This document shows, one piece after another, positions 23,401-30,357 of a DNA stretch of 64,000 bases. Within the stretch, counting starts at the first letter, position 1, and each line of letters starts with the position of its first letter. The notes below the pieces were generated by a model, which saw only the letters and a list, made by a program, of their open reading frames with translations, was not told the DNA's origin and ran no database searches. Source of the DNA: Lysobacter ciconiae (GTDB lineage Bacteria; Pseudomonadota; Gammaproteobacteria; Xanthomonadales; Xanthomonadaceae); NCBI RefSeq assembly GCF_015209725.1, contig NZ_CP063656.1:2711001-2775000 (forward strand), read 5' to 3'. The position numbers and the translations under genes are program-made.

Positions 23401-26242
23401 CGCGATCGGTGCCGGTGCCAACGCGTCCGAGACCGGCGCCACCGCCCTGGGTGCAGGTGCCGATGCATCGGCTGCCTACGCGACCGCCAGCGGCAGCGAG
23501 GCCGTCGCTTCGGGCCTGCAGAGCACCGCCAACGGCTTCCGCAGCGAGGCCAGCGGCGACGGCAGCAGCGCGATCGGCGGCTACTCCAGCGCGAACAGCT
23601 TCCTGTCATCGGCGATCGGCTACGGCGCCGAGGCCAGCAGCGACTACGCCACCGCGGTGGGCGCCAGCGCGTCCGCCAGCGGTGCCGACAGCACCGCGGT
23701 GGGCAGTTCCAGCATCGCCAGCGGCACCAACAGTGTCGCCGTGGGTGGCGCCCTGTTCGGGTTCCTCCCGTCGGAGGCGTCGGGCGCCTACTCCACCGCC
23801 GTCGGCGGCGGCGCCTGGGCCCCGGGCTACAGCACCACGGCTCTGGGCAACGCGGCAATGGCCACGGCCGACAACAGCGTTGCCCTGGGTGCCGACTCGT
23901 ACGCCGACCGGGAGAACTCCGTCTCGGTGGGCGATGTGGGCAACGAGCGCCAGATCACCAACGTCGCTGCGGGTACCGAGGACAACGATGCGGTGAACCT
24001 GGGCCAGCTCAATGCCATCGCCGGTGTCGCCGACGAAACCAGTCGCCTGTTCAAGGCGAGCGGTGAAGGCGAGGCCCTGGTCGATGGGGACAATGCGGTC
24101 GCCGCCGGCAGCGACGCCCTGGCCGAAGGTGACTACACGGTCGCAGTGGGCGCCAGCAGCACTGCGATCGGCGAAGGTGCCAGCGCGATGGGCTCCGGCG
24201 CCACCGCGCTGGGTGATCAAGCCACTGCCAGCGGCTTCAACGCCGTTGCCGCAGCCGACAGCGCCAGCGCCTACGGTGCCGGCAGTGCCGCGGCGGGCGA
24301 AGGGGCCACGGCAACCGGCGCCTACAGCAGCGCCTCGGGCGAGCTCGCCACCGCGACCGGCTCGGAAAGCGAAGCGTCAGGCTATCTGGCCACGGCAACG
24401 GGAGCGGGTTCCGTCGCCAGCGGTGATGGCGGCGTGGCAACCGGCGCACTAAGCGAGGCATCCGGGGTGGAATCCACCGCGTCGGGCTTCTACAGCGTGG
24501 CCAGCGGCGACGCTGCGACCGCACTGGGCGCCGAGGCATACGCCAGCGGCGTTGAGTCGGCAGCAGTGGGTTTCCTCGCCGAGGCCAGCGGCGGCTTCGC
24601 CACGGCAGTCGGCGCGGAGTCGATCGCCACTGGACTGGCGTCCGCGGCCGTCGGGGCATTTGCCGAAGCCAGCGGCGACTTCACGACCGCGGTCGGCGGG
24701 CTGTCCGCAGCAACGGGCTACAACAGCAGCGCGCTCGGCAGTGCCGCGGTCGCGGACGGCGAGGACAGCACCGCACTGGGTTCTGACAGCCTTGCCGAAG
24801 CCGACGGCAGTGTCGCCCTGGGCGCCGGCTCCTATGCGGACCGAGCCGATACGGTCTCGGTCGGCAGCAGCGGCAACGAGCGGCAGATCACCAATGTCGC
24901 CGCGGGCAGCATGGACACCGACGCGGCCAACATGGCGCAGATGGGCGCCATGGCCAGCGCCCTGGGCGGTGGCGCCGGCTTCTCCGGCGGCGTGTTCAGC
25001 GCACCCAGCTACATGATCCAGGGCAACACGTACGGCAACGTGGGCGATGCCTTCTCCGCCGTGGATGGACGCTTGACCTCGCTGCAGAACAGCGTTGACA
25101 ACTTCACCGGACCGCAGGGCCCGGCAGGTCCGCAGGGCCCGATGGGTCCAACCGGGCCGACCGGACCGCAGGGCGCGGACGGTCCGACCGGGCCAACCGG
25201 CCCCACCGGACCGACCGGTCCGCAGGGTCCCAAGGGTGACAGCATCGTCGGCGATACCGGCCCACAAGGTCCGCAGGGGCCGACCGGCCCAACGGGTCCC
25301 ACTGGGCCAACGGGCCCGACCGGCCCGCAGGGGCCGCAGGGTCCGCAGGGACCGCAGGGGCCGGGCTCCAACGCCGGGAACGGCTACGACCCCAGCCCCA
25401 TCGCCATCGGCCTGGATGACGAGCCCGTGCCCGTCGCTTCCGCCGGCCTCGCCATCGGCGAAGGCAGCGTCGCCGTCGACGGGAATGACACCGCCATCGG
25501 CAACCACGCTTTCGTCGGCGCTGCCAACAGCACCGCGCTGGGCAACAACAGCAACGTGGATGCCGCCGCGAGCAACGCGGTCGCTATCGGCGCCGACACG
25601 GATGTCACCGCCAGCGAAGGCACGGCGTTGGGCCAGGGGGCGGCGGTATCGGCGAAGGGCGCAGTGGCCCTCGGCCAGGGTTCGGTCGCCGACGAAGCCA
25701 ACACGGTGTCGGTGGGCTCGGCCGGCAACCAGCGCCGGGTGACCAACGTCGCTGCCGGCACCCAGGCCAGCGATGCCGTCAACGTAGGCCAGATGCAGGC
25801 CGGCAACGCTGCGACGCTGGATGCGTCGCGCAGCTACACCGACACCACCGCCACGCAGACGCTGAACGCGTCGTACAACTACACGGACACCAGCACGACC
25901 AACGCGCTGAACTCGGCCAAGGCGTACACGGACCAGCGCATGACCGTCATCACGGACGACTTCAACATGCTCCGCGGTGAAGTGAACGATCGCTTCTACG
26001 AGGTCGACAAGCGCTTCGACCAGATGGGCGCGATGAGCGCAGCGATGTTGAACATGGCCACCAGTGCCGCCGGAGTGCGGACGCAGAACCGGGTCGGCGT
26101 GGGCGTGGGCGTGCAGGGCGGCCAGACCGCGCTTTCGCTGGGCTATCAGCGGGCCCTGTCGGACCGCGCGACGGTCACCTTCGGCGGCGCGATGAGCGGT
26201 GACGACACCTCCGTCGGCGCCGGTGTCGGCTTCGGCTGGTAA
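20423..26242 (+). CDS. Trimeric autotransporter adhesin (YadA/Hia type) with collagen-like stalk
   Basis: A 1939-residue surface adhesin. Residues 1-44 form a signal peptide without an extended ESPR. Residues about 50-1530 are YadA-head repeats (S-x-A-x-G pattern such as STALGYGAYAD), interrupted by six connectors of the type RQITNVAAGT…DAVNLDQL. Residues 1563-1648 are 28 Gly-x-y triplets with one two-residue break, rich in GPT and GPQ. Further head repeats follow, then a helical stalk (SYTDTTATQTLN…) and the C-terminal four-strand anchor ending VGFGW. It should trimerise and insert through Bam. Residues about 318-568 are duplicated at 625-875. The only cysteines I see are 47 and 66. The Gly/Ala/Ser-rich code gives long spurious open frames on the other strand. 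Confidence 0.95.
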   Translation: MPVSKTPNSAIPADAKRHSLTRRAPLYAALATVLAMSSTGVMAAETCKTTDPANGSVASGAQALACGEGSVASRKGATAIGAYSSATGKEATAVGNNASASKASATALGANSSASAKSATAVGASADASGSDSIAIGDSADAEGSGSSALGSGSYASGDESTALGYLAEATADNSVALGANSIADRQNSVSVGSTGNERQITNVAAGTEGTDAVNLDQLNDVAAVAEETNKYFKATGDSEAIVDGEDAVAAGSNAYAGADYATAVGSSSSALGEGASAFGSGAFASGDYATASGYNATATGTNSLASGSGSQATGEISTAVGSGATALEVGSTAMGADAQASGAYATASGSESIAAGTQATANGFRSEADGDGSSALGSYSSASGFLSSAIGYSADASGDYATAVGIGAAAAGTSSTAVGESADASGMESTAVGGTAYGFIATEATGDGSAAFGNGAWASGDESTSIGWMSSADADGSTALGAGAWAAEQDSTALGYGAYADAANSVALGAGSVADRENSVSVGEVGGERQITNVAAGTEGTDAVNLDQLNDVAAVAEETNKYFKATGSDNSDAGAYADGDDATAAGEAANAIGDGASAFGAGANAIANGATAAGYNSLALGEDSTAVGSGAAALEVGSTAMGADAQASGAYATASGSESIAAGTQATANGFRSEADGDGSSALGSYSSASGFLSSAIGYSADASGDYATAVGIGAAAAGTSSTAVGESADASGMESTAVGGTAYGFIATEATGDGSAAFGNGAWASGDESTSIGWMSSADADGSTALGAGAWAAEQDSTALGYGAYADAANSVALGAGSVADRENSVSVGEVGGERQITNVAAGTEGTDAVNLDQLNDVAAVAEETNKYFKATGDSEAIVDGEDAVAAGSNAYAGADYATAVGSSSNALGEGASAFGSGAFASGAYATASGYNASALGNDSVASGSSSEASGNSSVAVGGRRAVLDEDGNPVLDADGNPVYSNTVAAADDSTAIGAGANASETGATALGAGADASAAYATASGSEAVASGLQSTANGFRSEASGDGSSAIGGYSSANSFLSSAIGYGAEASSDYATAVGASASASGADSTAVGSSSIASGTNSVAVGGALFGFLPSEASGAYSTAVGGGAWAPGYSTTALGNAAMATADNSVALGADSYADRENSVSVGDVGNERQITNVAAGTEDNDAVNLGQLNAIAGVADETSRLFKASGEGEALVDGDNAVAAGSDALAEGDYTVAVGASSTAIGEGASAMGSGATALGDQATASGFNAVAAADSASAYGAGSAAAGEGATATGAYSSASGELATATGSESEASGYLATATGAGSVASGDGGVATGALSEASGVESTASGFYSVASGDAATALGAEAYASGVESAAVGFLAEASGGFATAVGAESIATGLASAAVGAFAEASGDFTTAVGGLSAATGYNSSALGSAAVADGEDSTALGSDSLAEADGSVALGAGSYADRADTVSVGSSGNERQITNVAAGSMDTDAANMAQMGAMASALGGGAGFSGGVFSAPSYMIQGNTYGNVGDAFSAVDGRLTSLQNSVDNFTGPQGPAGPQGPMGPTGPTGPQGADGPTGPTGPTGPTGPQGPKGDSIVGDTGPQGPQGPTGPTGPTGPTGPTGPQGPQGPQGPQGPGSNAGNGYDPSPIAIGLDDEPVPVASAGLAIGEGSVAVDGNDTAIGNHAFVGAANSTALGNNSNVDAAASNAVAIGADTDVTASEGTALGQGAAVSAKGAVALGQGSVADEANTVSVGSAGNQRRVTNVAAGTQASDAVNVGQMQAGNAATLDASRSYTDTTATQTLNASYNYTDTSTTNALNSAKAYTDQRMTVITDDFNMLRGEVNDRFYEVDKRFDQMGAMSAAMLNMATSAAGVRTQNRVGVGVGVQGGQTALSLGYQRALSDRATVTFGGAMSGDDTSVGAGVGFGW
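21373..22125 (+). repeat. Internal 753-bp tandem-type duplication, copy 1
   Basis: Nearly identical to 22294-23046 at a constant offset of 921 bases (307 codons). Differences are scattered, mostly third-position changes. The 168 bases between the copies are unrelated head repeats. Confidence 0.9.
22294..23046 (+). repeat. Internal 753-bp tandem-type duplication, copy 2
   Basis: Second copy of the adhesin head block. Downstream of it, the stretch from about 22920 to 23220 also matches about 21000-21300, so two partly overlapping duplication events or gene conversion are likely. Confidence 0.9.
25109..25366 (+). repeat. Collagen-like Gly-x-y tract in the adhesin
   Basis: 86 codons: 15 Gly-x-y triplets, an Ile-Val interruption after GDS, then 13 more triplets. 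Proline occupies the x position in nearly all; Thr or Gln is usual at y. The tract is in frame and flanked by NSVDNFT and SNAGNG. Confidence 0.97.
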
Positions 26243-26248
26243 GGCTGG

Positions 26249-26276
26249 GGCGTCGCGGGTTCCGGCCCGCGACGCC
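26249..26276 (+). terminator. Strong hairpin after the adhesin gene
   Basis: GGCGTCGCGGG and CCCGCGACGCC form a perfect 11-bp stem with a 6-base loop just after the stop codon. There is no U-tract, so it may stabilise the mRNA 3' end or act with Rho rather than being a classical terminator. Confidence 0.5.
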
Positions 26277-26386
26277 AGCACCGTATTTGAAATGTTGTTC
26301 CCGCTTAGTTTTTCTCCTGATCCCGCAACTGTTCCCACCCCTGCTTCGCGCAAGACCTGACAAACACCACAACCAGGAAGAACCAG

Positions 26387-28243
26387 ATGACTCGCAAGAA
26401 CCCATCGTTCCGCATCAGCCTGCTCGCCACCGCGGTTGCCGTGACCCTCGCCGCCCCCGCAGCGATGGCCGCCAGCTCCACCAAGCTGGAGACCCGTGAG
26501 GCGCCCAGCGCCGCCACCGCCGCCGCTCCAGGCGCGCGATTGATCGTCACCTATCGCGACGCGGCAGCCCCCAAATCCGTCAAGCTGCGCACCGTCAACA
26601 ATGCCGCCGCACGCAGCCGCTCCATGACCTCCGCTTCGGCCCGCACCGGCAGCACGGCGCCGTCGGCGATGCTGATGCGCAAGCTCGCCGTTGGCGCCGA
26701 CCTGATCCGCCTGGACCGCAAGCTGGGTACCGCCGAGCTCAACAACCTCGTGCGCGAGCTGAAGGCCGATCCGGCGGTCGCCTCGGTGGAAATCGACGAG
26801 CTGATGCAGCACACCGGCGTCGCGCGCATCAAGACCGACGTGCAGCCGCAGCTGACCCCCAACGACCCCTACTACGCCCAGTACAACTGGCACCTGCAGG
26901 ACAATGCGGGCGGCATCCGCGCCCCGTCGGCGTGGGACGTTTCCACTGGCGAGGGCGTGGTGGTGGCGGTGATCGACACCGGCATCGTCGAGCATCCCGA
27001 CATGGACGGGAACATGCTGTTCGGCTACGACTTCATCAGCGACAAGGAGGTTTCCCGTCGTCCCACCGATGAGCGCGTGCCGGGTGCGCACGACTACGGC
27101 GATTGGAACGATGATGCCGCCCGCTGCCAGGTCGGCGAGAGCTCCTTCCACGGCACGCACGTCGCCGGCACGGTGGCCGAGCTGACCAACAACGGCATCG
27201 GCATGGCGGGTATTGCCCACAACGCCAAGGTGCTTCCGATCCGCGCCTTGGGTCGCTGCGGCGGCTACACCTCCGATATCGCCGACGCCATTGTCTGGGC
27301 GGCTGGCGGTGAGGTTCCGGGCGTGCCGACCAACCCCAACCCGGCCGAGATCATCAACATGAGCCTGGGCGGTTCGGGCTCGTGCAAAGCGATCAGCCAG
27401 ACGGCGATCAACAAGGCCGTCGCCCTGGGCACCACCGTCGTGGTCGCCGCGGGCAACAGCAACTCGGAAGTGGCCAACTTCAGCCCGGCCAGCTGCGACA
27501 GCGTGATCTCGGTCGCCGCCGGACGCATCACCGGTGGACGTGCGTCCTACTCCAACTTCGGCGCCAAGATCGACCTGACCGGCCCGGGCGGCGGCGGCGG
27601 TGTGGATGGCAACCCCAACGGCTACGTGTGGCAGGCGGCCAACGACTCGCCGACCTCACCCGAAGAAGGCGAGCCCACCTACATGGGCATGGCCGGCACC
27701 TCGATGGCGTCACCGCACGTGGCCGGTGTTGCCGCGCTGGTGCAGAGCGCGGTGGTCGCCGCCGGCGGCGCGCCGAAGACGCCCGCCGAGCTGGAGGCGA
27801 TCCTGGTCCAGAGCGCGCGTGCGTTCCCGGCCACGCCGGACAAGCCGATCGGCAGCGGGTTGCTGGACGCCCCGGCCGCTCTGGCCAAGGCAATGGAAGT
27901 CCCGTGTGACCCGGCGGTGGAAGAGTGCGCGCCCGACGCGATCGAGCTGACCAACATGGTTCCGGTCGGCAACCTGTCGGGCACCTCTGGCACCGAGACG
28001 CTCTTCAGCTTCGAGGTTCCCGAGGGTACCCGGCTGTTCAACCTGATGACCTACGGTGGCACCGGCAACGCCAGTGTCTATGTCAGCGCCGGCGAGGCGC
28101 CCACGGCAGACACCCATGACTTCAAGTCGACCCGCCCGGGCAACAACGAGACCATCCGCGTGAGCAATCCGCCGGCAACCACCTACTACATCCTGGTGAC
28201 CGGCAGCTACAGCGGCATGACCATCCAGGCGCGCGCGAACTGA
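26387..28243 (+). CDS. Secreted subtilisin-like (S8) serine protease with C-terminal PPC-type domain
   Basis: A 618-residue preproprotein. A signal peptide (about 1-28) precedes an I9-like propeptide (about 45-150: RLIVTYRD … VASVEIDELMQHTG). The catalytic domain carries Asp197 (VVAVIDTGIVEHPDM), His255 (FHGTHVAGTV), the oxyanion Asn in VAAGNSNSE and Ser439 (GTSMASPHVAGVAAL). Residues about 515-618 form a beta-rich pre-peptidase C-terminal (PPC) domain (ETLFSFEVPEGTRLFNLMTYGG … TTYYILVTGSYSGM). It is probably exported by the type II system, and its extracellular role is proteolysis. It lies 144 bp downstream of the adhesin on the same strand. Confidence 0.95.
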   Translation: MTRKNPSFRISLLATAVAVTLAAPAAMAASSTKLETREAPSAATAAAPGARLIVTYRDAAAPKSVKLRTVNNAAARSRSMTSASARTGSTAPSAMLMRKLAVGADLIRLDRKLGTAELNNLVRELKADPAVASVEIDELMQHTGVARIKTDVQPQLTPNDPYYAQYNWHLQDNAGGIRAPSAWDVSTGEGVVVAVIDTGIVEHPDMDGNMLFGYDFISDKEVSRRPTDERVPGAHDYGDWNDDAARCQVGESSFHGTHVAGTVAELTNNGIGMAGIAHNAKVLPIRALGRCGGYTSDIADAIVWAAGGEVPGVPTNPNPAEIINMSLGGSGSCKAISQTAINKAVALGTTVVVAAGNSNSEVANFSPASCDSVISVAAGRITGGRASYSNFGAKIDLTGPGGGGGVDGNPNGYVWQAANDSPTSPEEGEPTYMGMAGTSMASPHVAGVAALVQSAVVAAGGAPKTPAELEAILVQSARAFPATPDKPIGSGLLDAPAALAKAMEVPCDPAVEECAPDAIELTNMVPVGNLSGTSGTETLFSFEVPEGTRLFNLMTYGGTGNASVYVSAGEAPTADTHDFKSTRPGNNETIRVSNPPATTYYILVTGSYSGMTIQARAN

Positions 28244-28281
28244 TGCAGGTGGACTGACGCCACACCCCACAGATGGACCAC

Positions 28282-28311
28282 GACCCCGGCTTCGGCCGGG
28301 GTCTTTTTTTT
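28282..28311 (+). terminator. Rho-independent terminator of the S8 protease
   Basis: GACCCCGGC, TTCG loop, GCCGGGGTC, followed by T8. It begins 39 bases after the stop codon. Confidence 0.95.
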
Positions 28312-28375
28312 GTCCGCACGGCCGGTTCTACCGGCTCGGCTACACTGACCCTCCCGTTCATTGCGGTCATTGCCC

Positions 28376-29281
28376 ATGCGCCAATACGTGTCTGCTTCGC
28401 CGTTGCTGGCGACGCTGCTGCTGCTCGCAGGCTGCCAGCACACGGCTGCCGTGCCTGACCGGGAGCCGGTCGGTTCCCCCAGCAGCGCCAGTTCGGCGGC
28501 ACCGGCGGCCGATGACAATCTGCATGCGGTCACCTGGATGCAGACCTCGGCGGAATACCGGGCCAATGCGATGCAGACCTACCGCGCCGCGCTGGCGCAG
28601 CTGGATGCCGCGCTGGCCGACCCGCAATGGGATGCCCTGGTACCGGCGGACCGCGTGGTTCCCGCGACCGGCCTGAAGCCGGCGGTGGTGGTCGACATCG
28701 ACGAGACGGTGCTGGACAACTCGCCCTACCAGGTCCGGCTGATCCGCTCCGGACTCGCCTACGACGACGCGACCTGGGCGCAATGGGTCGCCGAGCAGAG
28801 CGCGCGCCCGGTACCCGGGGCCGTCGAGTTCGCCCAGGCCGCCGATGCGCGCGGCATCACCGTGATCTACCTTTCCAACCGCACCCTGGACCAGCGCACG
28901 GCCAGTCTGGCCAACCTGCGCGCGGTTGGCTTCCCGGTCGCCGACGAGTCCGTGTATCTGGGCAAGGGCATGCCGGTCGAGGGCTGCCAGCAGGCCTCGG
29001 GCAGCGAGAAACACTGTCGGCGGCAGTGGGTCAGCCGCCATTACCGGGTGTTGATGCAGTTCGGTGACCAGCTCGGCGATTTCGTGCAGCCGCGTCCCAA
29101 CACGCCCCAGAAGCGCGCCGAACTGCTGGAACAGTACGGCCAGTGGTTCGGCGAGCGCTGGTGGATGCTGGCCAACCCGAGCTACGGCGACTGGCAGCCG
29201 GCCCTGTTCGAGAACGATTGGAGCCTGCCGCCTGCGGCGCAACGCGCGGCCAAACAGCGTGCACTGGATGCGCGCGACTGA
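28376..29281 (+). CDS. Lipoprotein e(P4)-type acid phosphatase / 5'-nucleotidase
   Basis: A 301-residue HAD-superfamily (class B acid phosphatase-like) enzyme on the outer membrane. The lipobox LLAGC places the acylated Cys at residue 20. The catalytic motif VVVDIDETVLDN has Asp107 and Asp109, and VIYLSNRT is motif II. e(P4) enzymes dephosphorylate NMN, 5'-nucleotides and similar monoesters to feed uptake systems. I chose the ATG at 28376; an upstream TTG would add five residues with no benefit. Confidence 0.93.
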   Translation: MRQYVSASPLLATLLLLAGCQHTAAVPDREPVGSPSSASSAAPAADDNLHAVTWMQTSAEYRANAMQTYRAALAQLDAALADPQWDALVPADRVVPATGLKPAVVVDIDETVLDNSPYQVRLIRSGLAYDDATWAQWVAEQSARPVPGAVEFAQAADARGITVIYLSNRTLDQRTASLANLRAVGFPVADESVYLGKGMPVEGCQQASGSEKHCRRQWVSRHYRVLMQFGDQLGDFVQPRPNTPQKRAELLEQYGQWFGERWWMLANPSYGDWQPALFENDWSLPPAAQRAAKQRALDARD

Positions 29282-29389
29282 TCCAGCCGCGCTTCCCGCA
29301 GGCCAAAGGGTGATTCCGCGACCGGCTTGGCTTGTAGGCCCGGCCGTCGAGCTTGAAGATGGCCGATTGCGACTGGGGAGCCGCAACGC

Positions 29390-30319
29390 ATGATCCTGAC
29401 TCCACGCAGTATTGCCGCGTCCGCGGCGGCGGCGGTGTTGGCCGCAGCGATCCTCGCCGGCGGCTGCAGCCGGCATCCGCAAGCCGCATCCGGTGCCACC
29501 ACCGGTGACACCCCGGTGGCAGCGGTCAACCAGTTGGTCAAGGACCTGCGCGGCAATGACCTGGTCGCCTACGCCGATCACGCGCTGCCGCCAAAGCTGC
29601 ATCAGGAGATGGCGATGGCGTGGTCGGAGGGCCGCACCACCTGGCCGCTGTCGGAACTGCCGCTGAGCGAGCAATTGCCGGGCTTCATCATCACTCTGGC
29701 CGAACCCGACGCCGAGAAGACCCTGCTGGCCGCCTTTCGCCGCCAGTTCGCCGGCGCCGGGCGGGAACTGCGCACTGCCGCCTCCACGCTGGGCCTGTTT
29801 GCGGCGCAATACGTGGAGCGCAGCAGCAGCTACAGCGACGCGGAGCGCGAGCACTACGTGCAGCTGATCGTCGCGCTCAGCACCTGGGGGAAAAACGCCC
29901 CCCTTGCCGATCCGGCGCTGGCCAAAGCCGCCGTTCCCCAACTGGTCGCCGCCGCCCGCCTGACCGGGCTCGGCCATCCGGGCGCGCTGCGCGAGGCCGG
30001 CATGGAGCGCAGCCTGACCCGGCTTGGTCCGTTGCTGGCCCGCCTGAAAAGCGTCCTGGACGCGTACGGCCTGGATATCAACGCGACCCTGGATGGCGCC
30101 CAGGTGCGCCTGATCGAACAGACCGGAGACACGGCGCAGGTCAGTCTGTCCTACCCGTTGGCGGGCGCGACGGTGGATGCGCAGATCGCACTGGAGCGCC
30201 GCGACGGTCGTTGGTACCTGAGCAACCTGCTTCGCCACGCCGAGCAGGAGGCGGCGGCTCCTTCCCCTGCAGCCACCCCGGCAGCGCGCGAGGCCCGGTC
30301 GAGGCCCCTGCCGCACTGA
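29390..30319 (+). CDS. Uncharacterised lipoprotein upstream of plsB
   Basis: A 309-residue protein with a lipoprotein signal (LAAAILAGGC, acylated Cys26) and a mostly helical mature part, ending in an Ala/Pro/Arg-rich tail. A beta segment near 245-285 (AQVSLSYPLAGATVDAQIALERRDGRWYL) has the look of a lipoprotein domain that tests ligand or charge. I do not recognise a family. GGGGAG nine bases before the ATG supports the start. It lies 38 bp before plsB on the same strand. Confidence 0.8.
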   Translation: MILTPRSIAASAAAAVLAAAILAGGCSRHPQAASGATTGDTPVAAVNQLVKDLRGNDLVAYADHALPPKLHQEMAMAWSEGRTTWPLSELPLSEQLPGFIITLAEPDAEKTLLAAFRRQFAGAGRELRTAASTLGLFAAQYVERSSSYSDAEREHYVQLIVALSTWGKNAPLADPALAKAAVPQLVAAARLTGLGHPGALREAGMERSLTRLGPLLARLKSVLDAYGLDINATLDGAQVRLIEQTGDTAQVSLSYPLAGATVDAQIALERRDGRWYLSNLLRHAEQEAAAPSPAATPAAREARSRPLPH

Positions 30320-30344
30320 GCGGCGGTCGCGGCCAGCGAACCGG

Positions 30345-30357
30345 CATAATGGCGCCG
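30345..30357 (+). promoter_or_regulatory. -10 box directly before plsB
   Basis: CATAAT at 30345-30350 followed by GGCGCCG and the ATG at 30358, almost the same layout as at dusB. If real, transcription would begin at or next to the start codon. Confidence 0.35.

Noticed and set aside
20625..25000. Repeat series that could be mistaken for a CRISPR array
   Set aside because: The repeats are in-frame codon repeats of the adhesin head, with no constant-length spacers and no cas genes.
24449..27220. 923-codon minus-strand open frame across the adhesin and protease
   Set aside because: It is antisense to two well-supported genes and is composed of Gly/Val/Arg/Ala-rich text expected from complementing GCC/GGC-rich codons; no domains.
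29620..30357. Long N-terminal extension of PlsB
   Set aside because: It overlaps the lipoprotein gene in another frame and has low-complexity Arg/Pro/Gly composition; PlsB homology starts well downstream.
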